DNA of 41,897 nucleotides. It comes from Brachyspira pilosicoli. GTDB lineage: Bacteria > Spirochaetota > Brachyspiria > Brachyspirales > Brachyspiraceae. Below the pieces are notes generated by a model. It was not told the DNA's origin. It did no database searches and was given only the letters and a program-made list of their open reading frames with translations. The translations under genes were made by a program, and so were the position numbers. Below are positions 25,156 to 33,348 of this stretch, one piece after another. Location of the stretch: the NCBI RefSeq assembly GCF_008016535.1, contig NZ_SAXY01000018.1, positions 1-41,897 on the forward strand, in the 5' to 3' direction. Each line of letters opens with the position of its first letter. The stretch's first letter is position 1.

Positions 25156-26181
25156 TTATTTTTTTATACTTTTATTTTTATTATACTTTTTATTCAAAAC
25201 CCTAGAAGAGCAGTCCAAAGCATAATCAGCAAACTCTTCTTTATCTTTCATATAGTATGCAAGCCCAGCAACCATAGCAGCATTGTCTGTAGTATATTTT
25301 AAAGCAGGAAGATAACATTCAAAGTCTTTAGAGTTTCCAAATCTTTCACGCAAATAACTATTGCATGCCACCCCCCCAGATAATGTAACTCTCTTTATGC
25401 CGCTTTTTTCAACATATTTAAGCGTTTTTATATATAAAGGCTCTATCGCACTTATTTGAAAAGCAGCTGCTATATTTTCATTTGTAGGCTCATAACCTTT
25501 TTGTAAATATTTTTGTGTAGAATATACACAAGCTGTTTTAAGTCCGCTATAAGAAAAATTAAACTCATCAACACCATTAAGAAGCACTATAGGATATTTT
25601 ATAGCTTCTTTGTCTCCTTCTCTTGCAAGCTTGTCTATAATAGGGCCTCCCGGATAACCAAGATTTAAAAATTTTGAAACCTTATCATAAGCCTCACCCA
25701 CCGCATCATCTAAAGTAGTGCCTACAACTTTATACTCGCCATAATCATGAACCTCTGTAATAATAGTATGCCCGCCTGAAACAACTAACGCTATATATGG
25801 AAACTCTATATTGTTTGTAAGATGAGGTGAATAAATGTGAGCTGCTATATGGTCTAATGCCAATAATGGTTTGTTAAGAGAAAAAGCCAAAGCCTTAGCA
25901 CTTCCAACTCCCACAAGGAGCGAACCTAAAAGTCCGGGACGGTTTGTAACAGCAAACAAATCTATATCATCTAATATTGTATTAGTATCTTTTAATGCCT
26001 TATCTATAACATAAAGTATAGCCTCCAAATGCTTTCTTGCTGCTATCTCTGGAACTACACCTTGAAACTCTTTATGAGCATCTATAGAAGAACTTAATAC
26101 TGATGATAAAACATTGTTTCCATTTTCCACTATGGCAACGGAAGTATCATCACAGGAAGTATCTATACCTAATATTTTCAT
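25156..26181 (-). CDS. tsaD: tRNA N6-threonylcarbamoyladenosine transferase TsaD
   Basis: This 341-residue enzyme transfers the threonylcarbamoyl group to A37 of ANN-decoding tRNAs, with TsaB and TsaE. Visible are the ASKHA-fold start MKILGIDTSCDDTSVAIV, the metal-binding pair H111 and H115 (DHIAAH), the ALVVSGGHT strand, LSGGVACNSYLR and the C-terminal TTDNAAMVAGLAY with its metal-binding aspartate. The length is typical. The promoter at 26217-26245 abuts a dispersed repeat. Confidence 0.93.
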   Translation of the reverse strand: MKILGIDTSCDDTSVAIVENGNNVLSSVLSSSIDAHKEFQGVVPEIAARKHLEAILYVIDKALKDTNTILDDIDLFAVTNRPGLLGSLLVGVGSAKALAFSLNKPLLALDHIAAHIYSPHLTNNIEFPYIALVVSGGHTIITEVHDYGEYKVVGTTLDDAVGEAYDKVSKFLNLGYPGGPIIDKLAREGDKEAIKYPIVLLNGVDEFNFSYSGLKTACVYSTQKYLQKGYEPTNENIAAAFQISAIEPLYIKTLKYVEKSGIKRVTLSGGVACNSYLRERFGNSKDFECYLPALKYTTDNAAMVAGLAYYMKDKEEFADYALDCSSRVLNKKYNKNKSIKK

Positions 26182-26216
26182 TTTTTGTTTTCTCCAAAAT
26201 GTATATTGATTTAATA

Positions 26217-26245
26217 ATTATACATAAAAATCTAGATTTACTCAA
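26217..26245 (-). promoter_or_regulatory. Sigma-70-type promoter for tsaD
   Basis: On the minus strand, TTGAGT (26245-26240), a 17-base spacer and TATAAT (26222-26217). The -35 box overlaps the edge of the repeat at 26243. Confidence 0.55.
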
Positions 26246-26430
26246 ATGCAGTTCTTCGCGAAGCGTATCCGAAGGATATTAGGTTCTTTTATACCAATAT
26301 CGAAGGCACTTCCTACGGTCGTAAAAGAACTGCGGAGGCTAGTCCCCACAAATAAAAAACTAAAAATTTTATTGTTCTTTTTTCCGCAGCTACACTCTGT
26401 GGACTTCGTCAAAGAACCAAAAAGGGCAAG
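26243..26430. repeat. Composite dispersed repeat, copy 2
   Basis: It begins with GCAGTTCTT, then GGTTCTTTTATACCAATATC and GGCACTTCC-TACGGTCGTAAAAGAAC (26282-26330), all close to copy 1 at 17513-17620 read in reverse. A 25-base segment after GCAGTTCTT is absent from copy 1. The second module (26374-26426) forms a hairpin: GTTCTTT/AAAGAAC outer and CCGCAG/CTGTGG inner arms. GCAGTTCTT also pairs with AAGAACTGC at 26325-26333. Confidence 0.65.
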
Positions 26431-26550
26431 TGTTTTAACTTTATATGCATTATAAATATATAAAATAATATCTATGTTTTTAGCTAAAAAATACTAAGTA
26501 TATGCTAAAAATATTGAATTTTTACAAAACAAGTAATATTAAAAAAACTC

Positions 26551-27342
26551 TTACATATTCTCTTCTATATATTTTCTTAGTTTATATAATGCCACTAATA
26601 CATTTTTTCTGTTAATATTATTTTTAGTTGAAAATAAAACTTTAATGTCATTAATCTCAGAAAGTTCAATATAATTTTCAGATGCAATTTTGTCGTATAA
26701 ATAAGATAAAATATTTAATATTGCTTCATCATAGTTTTTAAACTTAAAATATTCATTAGGTACATTCCATATTAAAGCTTCAATGATTTCATAATTAAAC
26801 TCATTTAACCCTTTTATCTCACCATTGAAACTTTGAAATATGTATTTAAATATTCTAATTAAATTGATAAAATTGTCTTTACATTCATATTCTTTTTTAT
26901 CAAAATTCTTATTGTCTAATTTAGGATAATATATATTATTTTCGCCATTAGAAGAAGTAATTAAAGCTGCTTCTATCTTGTTGTTCTCTTCTTCAATTTT
27001 GAAACTTGGTCTTAATATAATCTTTTCTTTATCATAATCAATAATAATGGAATCTAATATATCATTATATTCTATATTTTCTTTTTCTAATATCTTTGAA
27101 ATATCTTTTTTAAAATTTCTAGTATCTTTAGCATTATTTTTATTATCATCAATTAAAAATAAATTAAGATACTCCATATAACTAACATTGGTATTATTTC
27201 TTTTAGCCCCAGTAGCAACTATAGAAACATTACCATTATTTATAATGTTAGCCACAAAATCTAAAGCTTTATCAATTTTATATCTTGGATAAATAGTAGT
27301 ATTTCCAACTAATTTATTTATATAATCATATATATCATTCAT
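26551..27342 (-). CDS. Unrecognised protein, possibly a catalytically dead nucleotidyltransferase fold
   Basis: This 263-residue cytoplasmic protein is the last gene of the chemotaxis operon, five bases after cheB. No family name is certain. Its layout resembles CD-NTase-like nucleotidyltransferases: a helix, then IVATGAKRNNTNV (residues 41-53) at the GS-x-x-R-x-T position and YLNLFL (58-63) at the DxD(L)F position. IILRPSF (107-113) lies at the third-acid D-x-VPxF position, and a helical half follows with IRIFKYIFQSFNGEIKGLN and NYEIIEALIWNVP. The expected aspartates appear as Y58, N60 and I108, so catalysis is unlikely. An alternative is a novel chemotaxis accessory protein with only chance similarity. 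Confidence 0.45.
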   Translation of the reverse strand: MNDIYDYINKLVGNTTIYPRYKIDKALDFVANIINNGNVSIVATGAKRNNTNVSYMEYLNLFLIDDNKNNAKDTRNFKKDISKILEKENIEYNDILDSIIIDYDKEKIILRPSFKIEEENNKIEAALITSSNGENNIYYPKLDNKNFDKKEYECKDNFINLIRIFKYIFQSFNGEIKGLNEFNYEIIEALIWNVPNEYFKFKNYDEAILNILSYLYDKIASENYIELSEINDIKVLFSTKNNINRKNVLVALYKLRKYIEENM

Positions 27343-27347
27343 AATTT

Positions 27348-28481
27348 TTATGCTTTTTTAAGAGCAGCAGCTAATATTCTATCAAGCGGAAGTATCTCAT
27401 CTACACCGCCTCTGGCAATAGCCTCTCTTGGCATACCAAAAACAGTACAAGTTTCTTCATTTTGAGCAATATTATAAGCACCGGCATCTTTCATTTCTTT
27501 CATACCATTAGCCCCATCATCACCCATTCCAGTAAGTATGATACCTATAGCCTTATTTTTAGCATATACAGCACCGCTTCTAAAAAGTACATCTACAGAA
27601 GGTTTATGTCTAGTAACAGGTTCACCATCTACAACTTCAATATAATACTTTCCATTTTTAACTTTTATCATAGTATGCTTTCCGCCCCTTGCAAGTACTG
27701 CCTGTCCGCGTCCTATACTCATACCATCTTCAGACTCAAAAACTTCTATTTTTAACACAGTATTTAATCTTCTGGCAAAAGAAGTAGTAAAATGTTCAGG
27801 CATATGCTGAGCTATTACTATAGGAGGAGCAGAAGGAGTAACATTTTTTAAGCATTCTATCAAAGCCTCAGTACCGCCAGTGGAAGAGCCTATAAGTATA
27901 ATTTTGTCCATTGCAACTTCTCTAGAAGGTACAAGCGGAAGTATAATATCAGCATTATTTTTTGGATAAACTTTAAACCCAGAGGTTTTAGGAGCTTCTA
28001 CAGCAACTCTAGTATGAGTAATATTGCTGGCAGTTTCTGTAGGCATAGCAACACCATGTTTTTTATAAAACTTAGCTCTGTTGTTGTAAGCATTTTTTAT
28101 TTTTTCAACTAAATCTGTAGCTAATTCCTCAACACCGCCTCTTACATTAGCAGAAGGCTTAATAACATAATCAAAAGCACCAATATTTAAAGCATCTAAT
28201 GCTAACTCTCTGTGTTTATCAAGCAAAGAACTAAACATTATTACAGGAATAGGATTATTAATCATAAGTTTTTTAAGATAAGTAATACCGTCCATTTCAG
28301 GCATTTCTATATCCAAAGTAATAATATCAGGTTTTATAGTTTTTAATTTAGCCTCTGCAAGTATAGGGTTAGCAGCAGTAGCAGCCATCTCCAAATCAGG
28401 ATCAGAATTAACAATTTTTGTAAGCAGCTGCCTTATTAATGCACTATCATCAATTGATAAAACTTTAATTTTATTAGCCAT
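27348..28481 (-). CDS. cheB: Chemotaxis protein-glutamate methylesterase CheB
   Basis: This 377-residue enzyme removes methyl groups from, and may deamidate, receptor glutamates. The receiver domain (1-125) has D11/D12, phospho-site D57 (TLDIEMPEMDG) and the conserved lysine in YVIKPSA. After a linker, the esterase domain (about 190-377) shows S200 in IGSSTGGTEA, H226 in AQHMPEH and the aspartate pair 321-322 in TGMGDDGANGM. The length is slightly above the E. coli enzyme because of a longer linker. It follows cheD. Confidence 0.95.
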   Translation of the reverse strand: MANKIKVLSIDDSALIRQLLTKIVNSDPDLEMAATAANPILAEAKLKTIKPDIITLDIEMPEMDGITYLKKLMINNPIPVIMFSSLLDKHRELALDALNIGAFDYVIKPSANVRGGVEELATDLVEKIKNAYNNRAKFYKKHGVAMPTETASNITHTRVAVEAPKTSGFKVYPKNNADIILPLVPSREVAMDKIILIGSSTGGTEALIECLKNVTPSAPPIVIAQHMPEHFTTSFARRLNTVLKIEVFESEDGMSIGRGQAVLARGGKHTMIKVKNGKYYIEVVDGEPVTRHKPSVDVLFRSGAVYAKNKAIGIILTGMGDDGANGMKEMKDAGAYNIAQNEETCTVFGMPREAIARGGVDEILPLDRILAAALKKA

Positions 28482-28511
28482 ATAATATTTTCCTTTAATG
28501 TTTTCCTTATA

Positions 28512-29105
28512 TTAAAATAATGTAATATCAGATTTCTCTTCAATTTTTTGTTGCAAGTTTTTAGAATACTTAATTTCTTGTTCAGCAGAGAACTCTTTAG
28601 TTTTACCTTCAATCTTTTTCATAAGCACTCTATTTTCTGTATTGAAAAAAAATACTTTTCTAGGCCAAGAACCCCCAACATCCTCACTAATAATAGGAAT
28701 ATTTTCATCAGCTAAAAATTTTCTAGCGAATTTAATATTTTTATCTGGCACTTGAAGTACATTACTAGTCATACCTGTTAAAACATGCCCTCCTCCAAAT
28801 ATCTTAGCAGTAAGATTAGCCTTTTTACCTCCAAGTTTAATTATTTCGTTTATTAGCACCTCCATAGCATAAAGCCCATACCTAGTATAATTATAATCAT
28901 CTTCCGGATTCTCCCATTCTTTCATCTCTGGGAGCATAAAGTGATTCATCCCACCGAACTTCAAATTATTCTCAAATAAACAAACCGAAATACAACTTCC
29001 TAAAACTGTTTTTATTACCGCAGGCTGTCTAGAGGCATAATAACCGCCTATATATATAGTGATTCTTTTAAAATTGCTGTTAGCAGCAGATGGAAAATCT
29101 AACAT
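28512..29105 (-). CDS. cheD: Chemoreceptor glutamine deamidase CheD
   Basis: This 197-residue enzyme has the CheD motifs TVLGSCISVCLF (catalytic C38), GGMNHFMLP (H55) and AKIFGGGHVLTGM. It deamidates receptor glutamines and, in Bacillus, binds CheC. The C-terminal 35 residues extend past the usual CheD core and end IEEKSDITLF, almost the same as the end of the receptor-like first protein of the operon. It lies 17 bases after cheR. Confidence 0.93.
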   Translation of the reverse strand: MLDFPSAANSNFKRITIYIGGYYASRQPAVIKTVLGSCISVCLFENNLKFGGMNHFMLPEMKEWENPEDDYNYTRYGLYAMEVLINEIIKLGGKKANLTAKIFGGGHVLTGMTSNVLQVPDKNIKFARKFLADENIPIISEDVGGSWPRKVFFFNTENRVLMKKIEGKTKEFSAEQEIKYSKNLQQKIEEKSDITLF

Positions 29106-29122
29106 ATATAAAAACCCCGTAA

Positions 29123-29968
29123 TTAAATCTTTTTATAGATATTGCTAGAAATATATTTAAATAAATCTGAAATTCCAAATAAAGTTTCAGAATGCCCTAT
29201 AAACACATAACTATCATCTTTCATATATCTATAAAATTTATTAAATAATTCTTTTTGAAACTCTTTATCAAAATAAATTATTACATTTCTGCAAAATATT
29301 AAATCAAACTTAGTATGTATATCAAAATCTTCATCTTTAAAATTGAGCTGTCTAAACGATATACATTTTTGCAAAATATTTTTTACTTTATAAAGTCCTG
29401 CATTATTTCCAGTGCCTTTAAGAAAATATTTTTTTAAAGTACTAGTTTGAATAGTTTCTACTGTTTCTTCTTTATATATACCTGCATAAGCATGAGCAAG
29501 TACATTCGTATCTATATCACTTGCTAAAATTTTTATATCATAATTTTTGAATCTCTCTCCAAAATAATCATGAAGCGTTATAGCAATAGTATAAGGCTCC
29601 TCACCTGTAGAACAAGCAGCAGACCATATTCTTAAATTATTAACCTTTCCTTCTTTATAGCTTTTTTCCCAATTTGGAAGAAAAGTAGTTTTCATATATT
29701 CAAAATGTTTATTTTCTCTAAAGAAATCGGTTTTATTTGTAGTAACAGCATTGATAAAATTGGTAACCTCTTCATCAGGAGCACCTTTCAAATATTCTAT
29801 ATATTCTCTAAAAGAAGACATATTTAAAGCCCTAATTCTTTTAGTTATTCTAGAAGTAACTAAAGCTCTTTTATGTTCAGACATTTGTATACGAGTTTTA
29901 TCATAAATAATTCTCACTAATTCATTAAACTCACTGTCTGTTAAAGGTGCAAGATTCAATTCACTCAT
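29123..29968 (-). CDS. cheR: Chemotaxis protein methyltransferase CheR
   Basis: This 281-residue enzyme methylates receptor glutamates using SAM. It has the N-terminal CheR helical domain with VTTNKTDFFRE (about 75-85), and a SAM-binding domain with WSAACSTGEEPYTIAI (115-130) and FDLIFCRNVIIYFD. Length and motifs are standard. It lies 10 bases after cheW. Confidence 0.95.
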   Translation of the reverse strand: MSELNLAPLTDSEFNELVRIIYDKTRIQMSEHKRALVTSRITKRIRALNMSSFREYIEYLKGAPDEEVTNFINAVTTNKTDFFRENKHFEYMKTTFLPNWEKSYKEGKVNNLRIWSAACSTGEEPYTIAITLHDYFGERFKNYDIKILASDIDTNVLAHAYAGIYKEETVETIQTSTLKKYFLKGTGNNAGLYKVKNILQKCISFRQLNFKDEDFDIHTKFDLIFCRNVIIYFDKEFQKELFNKFYRYMKDDSYVFIGHSETLFGISDLFKYISSNIYKKI

Positions 29969-29978
29969 ATAAAAAACC

Positions 29979-30512
29979 TCAAACTATGGTCTTATTTATA
30001 TCATCATTAGATTTTACTATATCCTCTATAGGAAGAACCATAATAATCTTATTTTCAAGTCTAATAACATTAGATATCTGCAAACCGCTAACATTAGCAA
30101 TAGGGGTAGCTGTCATCTGACTTTCATAAACAGTAATAACATCAGAAACCATATCGGCAAGTATGCCAAATCTTCTGTTAGAAGTAGATATTACTATAAT
30201 AACATCATTTTCTATAGAACGGTCATCTCTTCTTTCAAGCCCAAAACGCATTCTTATATCAACTATATGCAGAATATTACCTCTCAAATTAATAAGCCCT
30301 CTCATATATTTAGGACTTCCAGGCACAGGAGTAATGGTAGTAACCCCAACTATACCCTCTATACTTAGCACATCAAGAGCATATTCTTCGTTGTCTATCT
30401 TAAAAACAAGAAATTGCTGACTTGGCTCTGCGGAAGCATTCTCTTCTGCACCTATACCCACACCGCCAATCTGTGCTATTTCACTAGCATTAATTTTTTG
30501 ATTATCCAACAT
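29979..30512 (-). CDS. cheW: Chemotaxis coupling protein CheW
   Basis: This 177-residue adaptor joins receptors to CheA. The CheW fold spans about residues 30-165, with QFLVFKIDNEEYALDV, PVPGSPKYMRGLINLRGNIL and GILADMVSDVI. About 30 residues of alanine/glycine-rich N-terminal extension precede it. It lies 14 bases after cheA. Confidence 0.95.
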   Translation of the reverse strand: MLDNQKINASEIAQIGGVGIGAEENASAEPSQQFLVFKIDNEEYALDVLSIEGIVGVTTITPVPGSPKYMRGLINLRGNILHIVDIRMRFGLERRDDRSIENDVIIVISTSNRRFGILADMVSDVITVYESQMTATPIANVSGLQISNVIRLENKIIMVLPIEDIVKSNDDINKTIV

Positions 30513-30526
30513 ATTAAAATCCTTTA

Positions 30527-32635
30527 TTATTTAACGCCATTATTAACTTTATTTTGTAAAGATATATTAACAAGTCCCTGTATATCTATAATGAGAGCTA
30601 TTCTACCATCTCCAAGTATAGTACCTCCAGCAATTCCTGCATGCTTGCTGAAAGCAGAATCCAAAGACTTAATAACAACCTGCTGCTGATCGAGTAGCTC
30701 ATCTACAAATATAGCACATTTTCTATATCCTGCCTCAACAACTACAACAATACCATCATCTATCTCATTAACCTGAGTGTCTATCTCAAATACCTTGTGA
30801 AGTCTTATGAGAGGTAAATATTCATCTCTGATTTTTATCATCTCACCTTTACCCTCAAAAGGCTTAACTTGGTCGCTTTTAATTTTTATCTGCTCTATGA
30901 TAGATATTAAAGGCATTACATAAATCTGCTCGCCTATAGCAAAAGTAATACCTTCGATAATAGCCAAAGTTAAAGGAAGTTTAATAATAAATGTGCTTCC
31001 AACTCCCTCAGCACTCTTTATCTCAATCTTTCCTTTCATCTTTTCAACATTAGCCCTAACAACGTCCATACCAACACCCCTTCCAGATATGTCAGTAACT
31101 TTTTCTGCTGTTGATAAACCTGGGCTAAATATTGTTCTATATATTTCAGCATCAGAGTAATTTCCGTCTTTTGATAATAAGCCTTTCTCAACAGCTTTAT
31201 TAAATATCTTTTCTTTATTTAAACCATTACCATCATCAGACACCTCTATAACAACATGCCCTTCTTGGTGAGCTGCTGACATTGTAATAGTGCCATATTC
31301 AGGCTTTCCTCTTGCAATTCTCTCTTCTTTAGTTTTTTCTATACCATGGTCCATAGAGTTTCTAATAATATGTTTAAGAGGGTCAGATAATTGCTCTAAC
31401 ATATTTTTATCTATCTCTGTAGTTTCACCTTTAAGAACTAATTTTACTTCTTTGTTTAATTCTAAGTTAAGGTCTCTAACATACCTATGGAATTGTGTGA
31501 ATATAGGGCCTATAGGCATCATCCTTATGTTCATAACCTCTTCTTGTATTTGTCTTGAGGTTCTGTCCATAGAACTAACTGCTTCTTTTAAGCCATTATC
31601 TATGTCTAAGTTTTGTGTTAGCTGCATTATTCTTGATTGTGCTATAACAAGCTCTCCAATCAAGTTCATTAAGCTGTCTAATTTTCTTATATCAACCCTT
31701 ACAGTAGAAGGAGCTTGTACTTTAGTTCCAGCAGGTTTAGCAGCTGCTTTATTTTCTTTAGCTTTATCATCATGAACTTCTTCTTTTTTCTCTTCTTCTT
31801 CATGTTTTTCTTCGGACTTCTCTTCAACTTTTTCTTCTGCCTTTTCTTCAGCAGGCTTAACTTCCTCTTCTTTCTCTTCTACTTTCTCAGTAATATTAAT
31901 ATCATTATCATCTATAACAAATAAAAATATATTTTGAACTTGCTCTATAGTAGAAGAAGTTTCAACATCTAATGAAAATTGAGTGTAACAAGCATAAGGA
32001 TCTTCTAAATCTGATATAGCAGGCAAATTACTAATATCTATTTTTAAATTACTAATAGTACCTATAGCCTTAAGGTCATTTAAAAACATAAGAGGGTCTA
32101 TACCATTATCAAAAATACTAGGTTTAAATATCATTTCAATATGAAACATATTGTTTGAAGAAGATGCCTTACTCTCTTCTTTAGGTTTTTCTTCTGCTTT
32201 AGGTGCTTCTTCCTTTTTTTCTACAGATACAGTGCTTATATCATTACCTTCAGCTATAGCTTTTATTTTAGCTTTTAAGCTTTCTATATTTGTAACACCA
32301 TCTGCTTCTCCAACACCATCTACTATATTTTGAAGCATCAGTTTTACAGTGTCCAAGAACTCTAATAGAACTGTAATCATTTGCGGTGTAACATCCAATT
32401 TACCGCTTCTTACCTTTTCTAATAAGTTTTCTGCAACGTGGTTTAACTCACTCATTGTAGTAAACCCAACAGTACCAGCAGAAGATTTTAAAGTATGGGC
32501 ACTTCTAAATATTTTATTTAAAAGGTCTTCATCACTTTTATTATCTTCAAGTAAAACTAAATCATTTTCTAGTCCCTCAACTATCTCATTAGCCTCACTC
32601 AAAAATATCGAAATAAATTCATCACTATCAAACAT
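30527..32635 (-). CDS. cheA: Chemotaxis histidine kinase CheA
   Basis: This 702-residue kinase has an HPt domain with phospho-acceptor H47 (SAHTLKSSAG), a P2-like ferredoxin-fold domain (about 165-255) and then a strongly charged linker of Glu/Lys repeats (about 260-300). The P3 dimer helices (DIRKLDSLMNLIGELVIAQS), the ATPase domain (N box HIIRNSMDHGIE, G1 DDGNGL, G2 DISGRGVGMDVV) and a C-terminal CheW-like P5 domain follow. All catalytic elements are intact. It phosphorylates the CheY and CheB encoded in the same operon. Confidence 0.95.
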   Translation of the reverse strand: MFDSDEFISIFLSEANEIVEGLENDLVLLEDNKSDEDLLNKIFRSAHTLKSSAGTVGFTTMSELNHVAENLLEKVRSGKLDVTPQMITVLLEFLDTVKLMLQNIVDGVGEADGVTNIESLKAKIKAIAEGNDISTVSVEKKEEAPKAEEKPKEESKASSSNNMFHIEMIFKPSIFDNGIDPLMFLNDLKAIGTISNLKIDISNLPAISDLEDPYACYTQFSLDVETSSTIEQVQNIFLFVIDDNDINITEKVEEKEEEVKPAEEKAEEKVEEKSEEKHEEEEKKEEVHDDKAKENKAAAKPAGTKVQAPSTVRVDIRKLDSLMNLIGELVIAQSRIMQLTQNLDIDNGLKEAVSSMDRTSRQIQEEVMNIRMMPIGPIFTQFHRYVRDLNLELNKEVKLVLKGETTEIDKNMLEQLSDPLKHIIRNSMDHGIEKTKEERIARGKPEYGTITMSAAHQEGHVVIEVSDDGNGLNKEKIFNKAVEKGLLSKDGNYSDAEIYRTIFSPGLSTAEKVTDISGRGVGMDVVRANVEKMKGKIEIKSAEGVGSTFIIKLPLTLAIIEGITFAIGEQIYVMPLISIIEQIKIKSDQVKPFEGKGEMIKIRDEYLPLIRLHKVFEIDTQVNEIDDGIVVVVEAGYRKCAIFVDELLDQQQVVIKSLDSAFSKHAGIAGGTILGDGRIALIIDIQGLVNISLQNKVNNGVK

Positions 32636-32680
32636 ATATAACCTCTAAATTATTACATACTACTACACAAACATTAAACA

Positions 32681-33049
32681 TTAATTTAAAAAACGTTTAA
32701 CAACATCTAAAAGCTGTGTAGGATTGAAAGGTTTTACTAACCAACCGCTAGCTCCTGCTGCCTTACCTTCCATCTTCTTATCATCTTGAGATTCTGTTGT
32801 AAGCATAAGTATAGGAGTATATTTATACTTATCAAACTTTCTAACATTCTTAATAAACTCTATACCATCCATTTTAGGCATATTCAAATCTGTAATTATC
32901 ATATCAATATTTGCAGCCTTATTTACAGCTTCTAATCCAGTAGTGCCATCATCAGCAGAAATTACCTCATAACTCCCCTTCTTCAAAGTATACTCAACAG
33001 ATGCCCTAGCAGTATTTGAATCGTCTACTATTAGTATTGTTTTAGCCAT
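32681..33049 (-). CDS. cheY: Chemotaxis response regulator CheY
   Basis: This 122-residue single-domain receiver has the acid pocket D9/D10, phospho-site D54 (ITDLNMPKMDG), a conserved T in LMLTTES and K in WLVKPF. It carries the CheA signal to the flagellar switch. It sits between the STAS gene and cheA, 45 bases upstream of the latter. Confidence 0.93.
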   Translation of the reverse strand: MAKTILIVDDSNTARASVEYTLKKGSYEVISADDGTTGLEAVNKAANIDMIITDLNMPKMDGIEFIKNVRKFDKYKYTPILMLTTESQDDKKMEGKAAGASGWLVKPFNPTQLLDVVKRFLN

Positions 33050-33090
33050 ACATTTAACCTCTTATTTTTTTCTTTTAATTTATATATTAA

Positions 33091-33339
33091 TTAATTATTT
33101 ACCATATTCAAATATTCTATAAAAGAATTATCTAACCCTTCTACTATAAGTTTTTTTTGATTTTTATCAAGTTCTTTTTTTATAGAATAAAGTATTTGTA
33201 AGCCAGCTAAATCTAAATGACTATCCTCAGGAAATTTTATTGTTGTATCCTCATTATAATTAGCTGCCTTTATAACATTCTTAAAATATTTGCTCATAGT
33301 TCTTATATTAAGATTTTCGTCTATTTCTATGACAGACAT
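33091..33339 (-). CDS. Small STAS-domain (anti-sigma-factor-antagonist-like) protein
   Basis: This 82-residue protein is a minimal STAS domain: a first strand with IEIDENLNIR, a central block HLDLAGLQILYSIKKEL that corresponds to the 'D-S-x-G-x-x-x-L' loop, and a last strand KKLIVEGLD. At the usual phospho-acceptor position it reads D-L-A-G, with no serine. It lies 9 bases after the receptor-like gene and 41 before cheY. STAS proteins in chemotaxis operons are known in several bacteria; the role is not settled. Confidence 0.7.
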   Translation of the reverse strand: MSVIEIDENLNIRTMSKYFKNVIKAANYNEDTTIKFPEDSHLDLAGLQILYSIKKELDKNQKKLIVEGLDNSFIEYLNMVNN

Positions 33340-33348
33340 AAATACCTC

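Larger units (their letters stand above)
26182..26550. other. Intergenic region, 369 bases
   Basis: It holds the tsaD promoter and copy 2 of the composite repeat. From about 26431 to 26550 it is plain AT-rich sequence with no gene or signal recognised; no intrinsic terminator for the chemotaxis operon is evident apart from the repeat's hairpin. Confidence 0.6.

Noticed and set aside
26246-26455. 69-codon open frame on the plus strand
   Set aside because: It is the translation of copy 2 of the intergenic repeat, which also carries the tsaD -35 box; the frame is not matched by an equivalent protein in copy 1.
31290-31775. 161-codon plus-strand frame antisense to cheA
   Set aside because: cheA is intact and conserved across this stretch; the antisense frame has no start signal and reflects codon bias.
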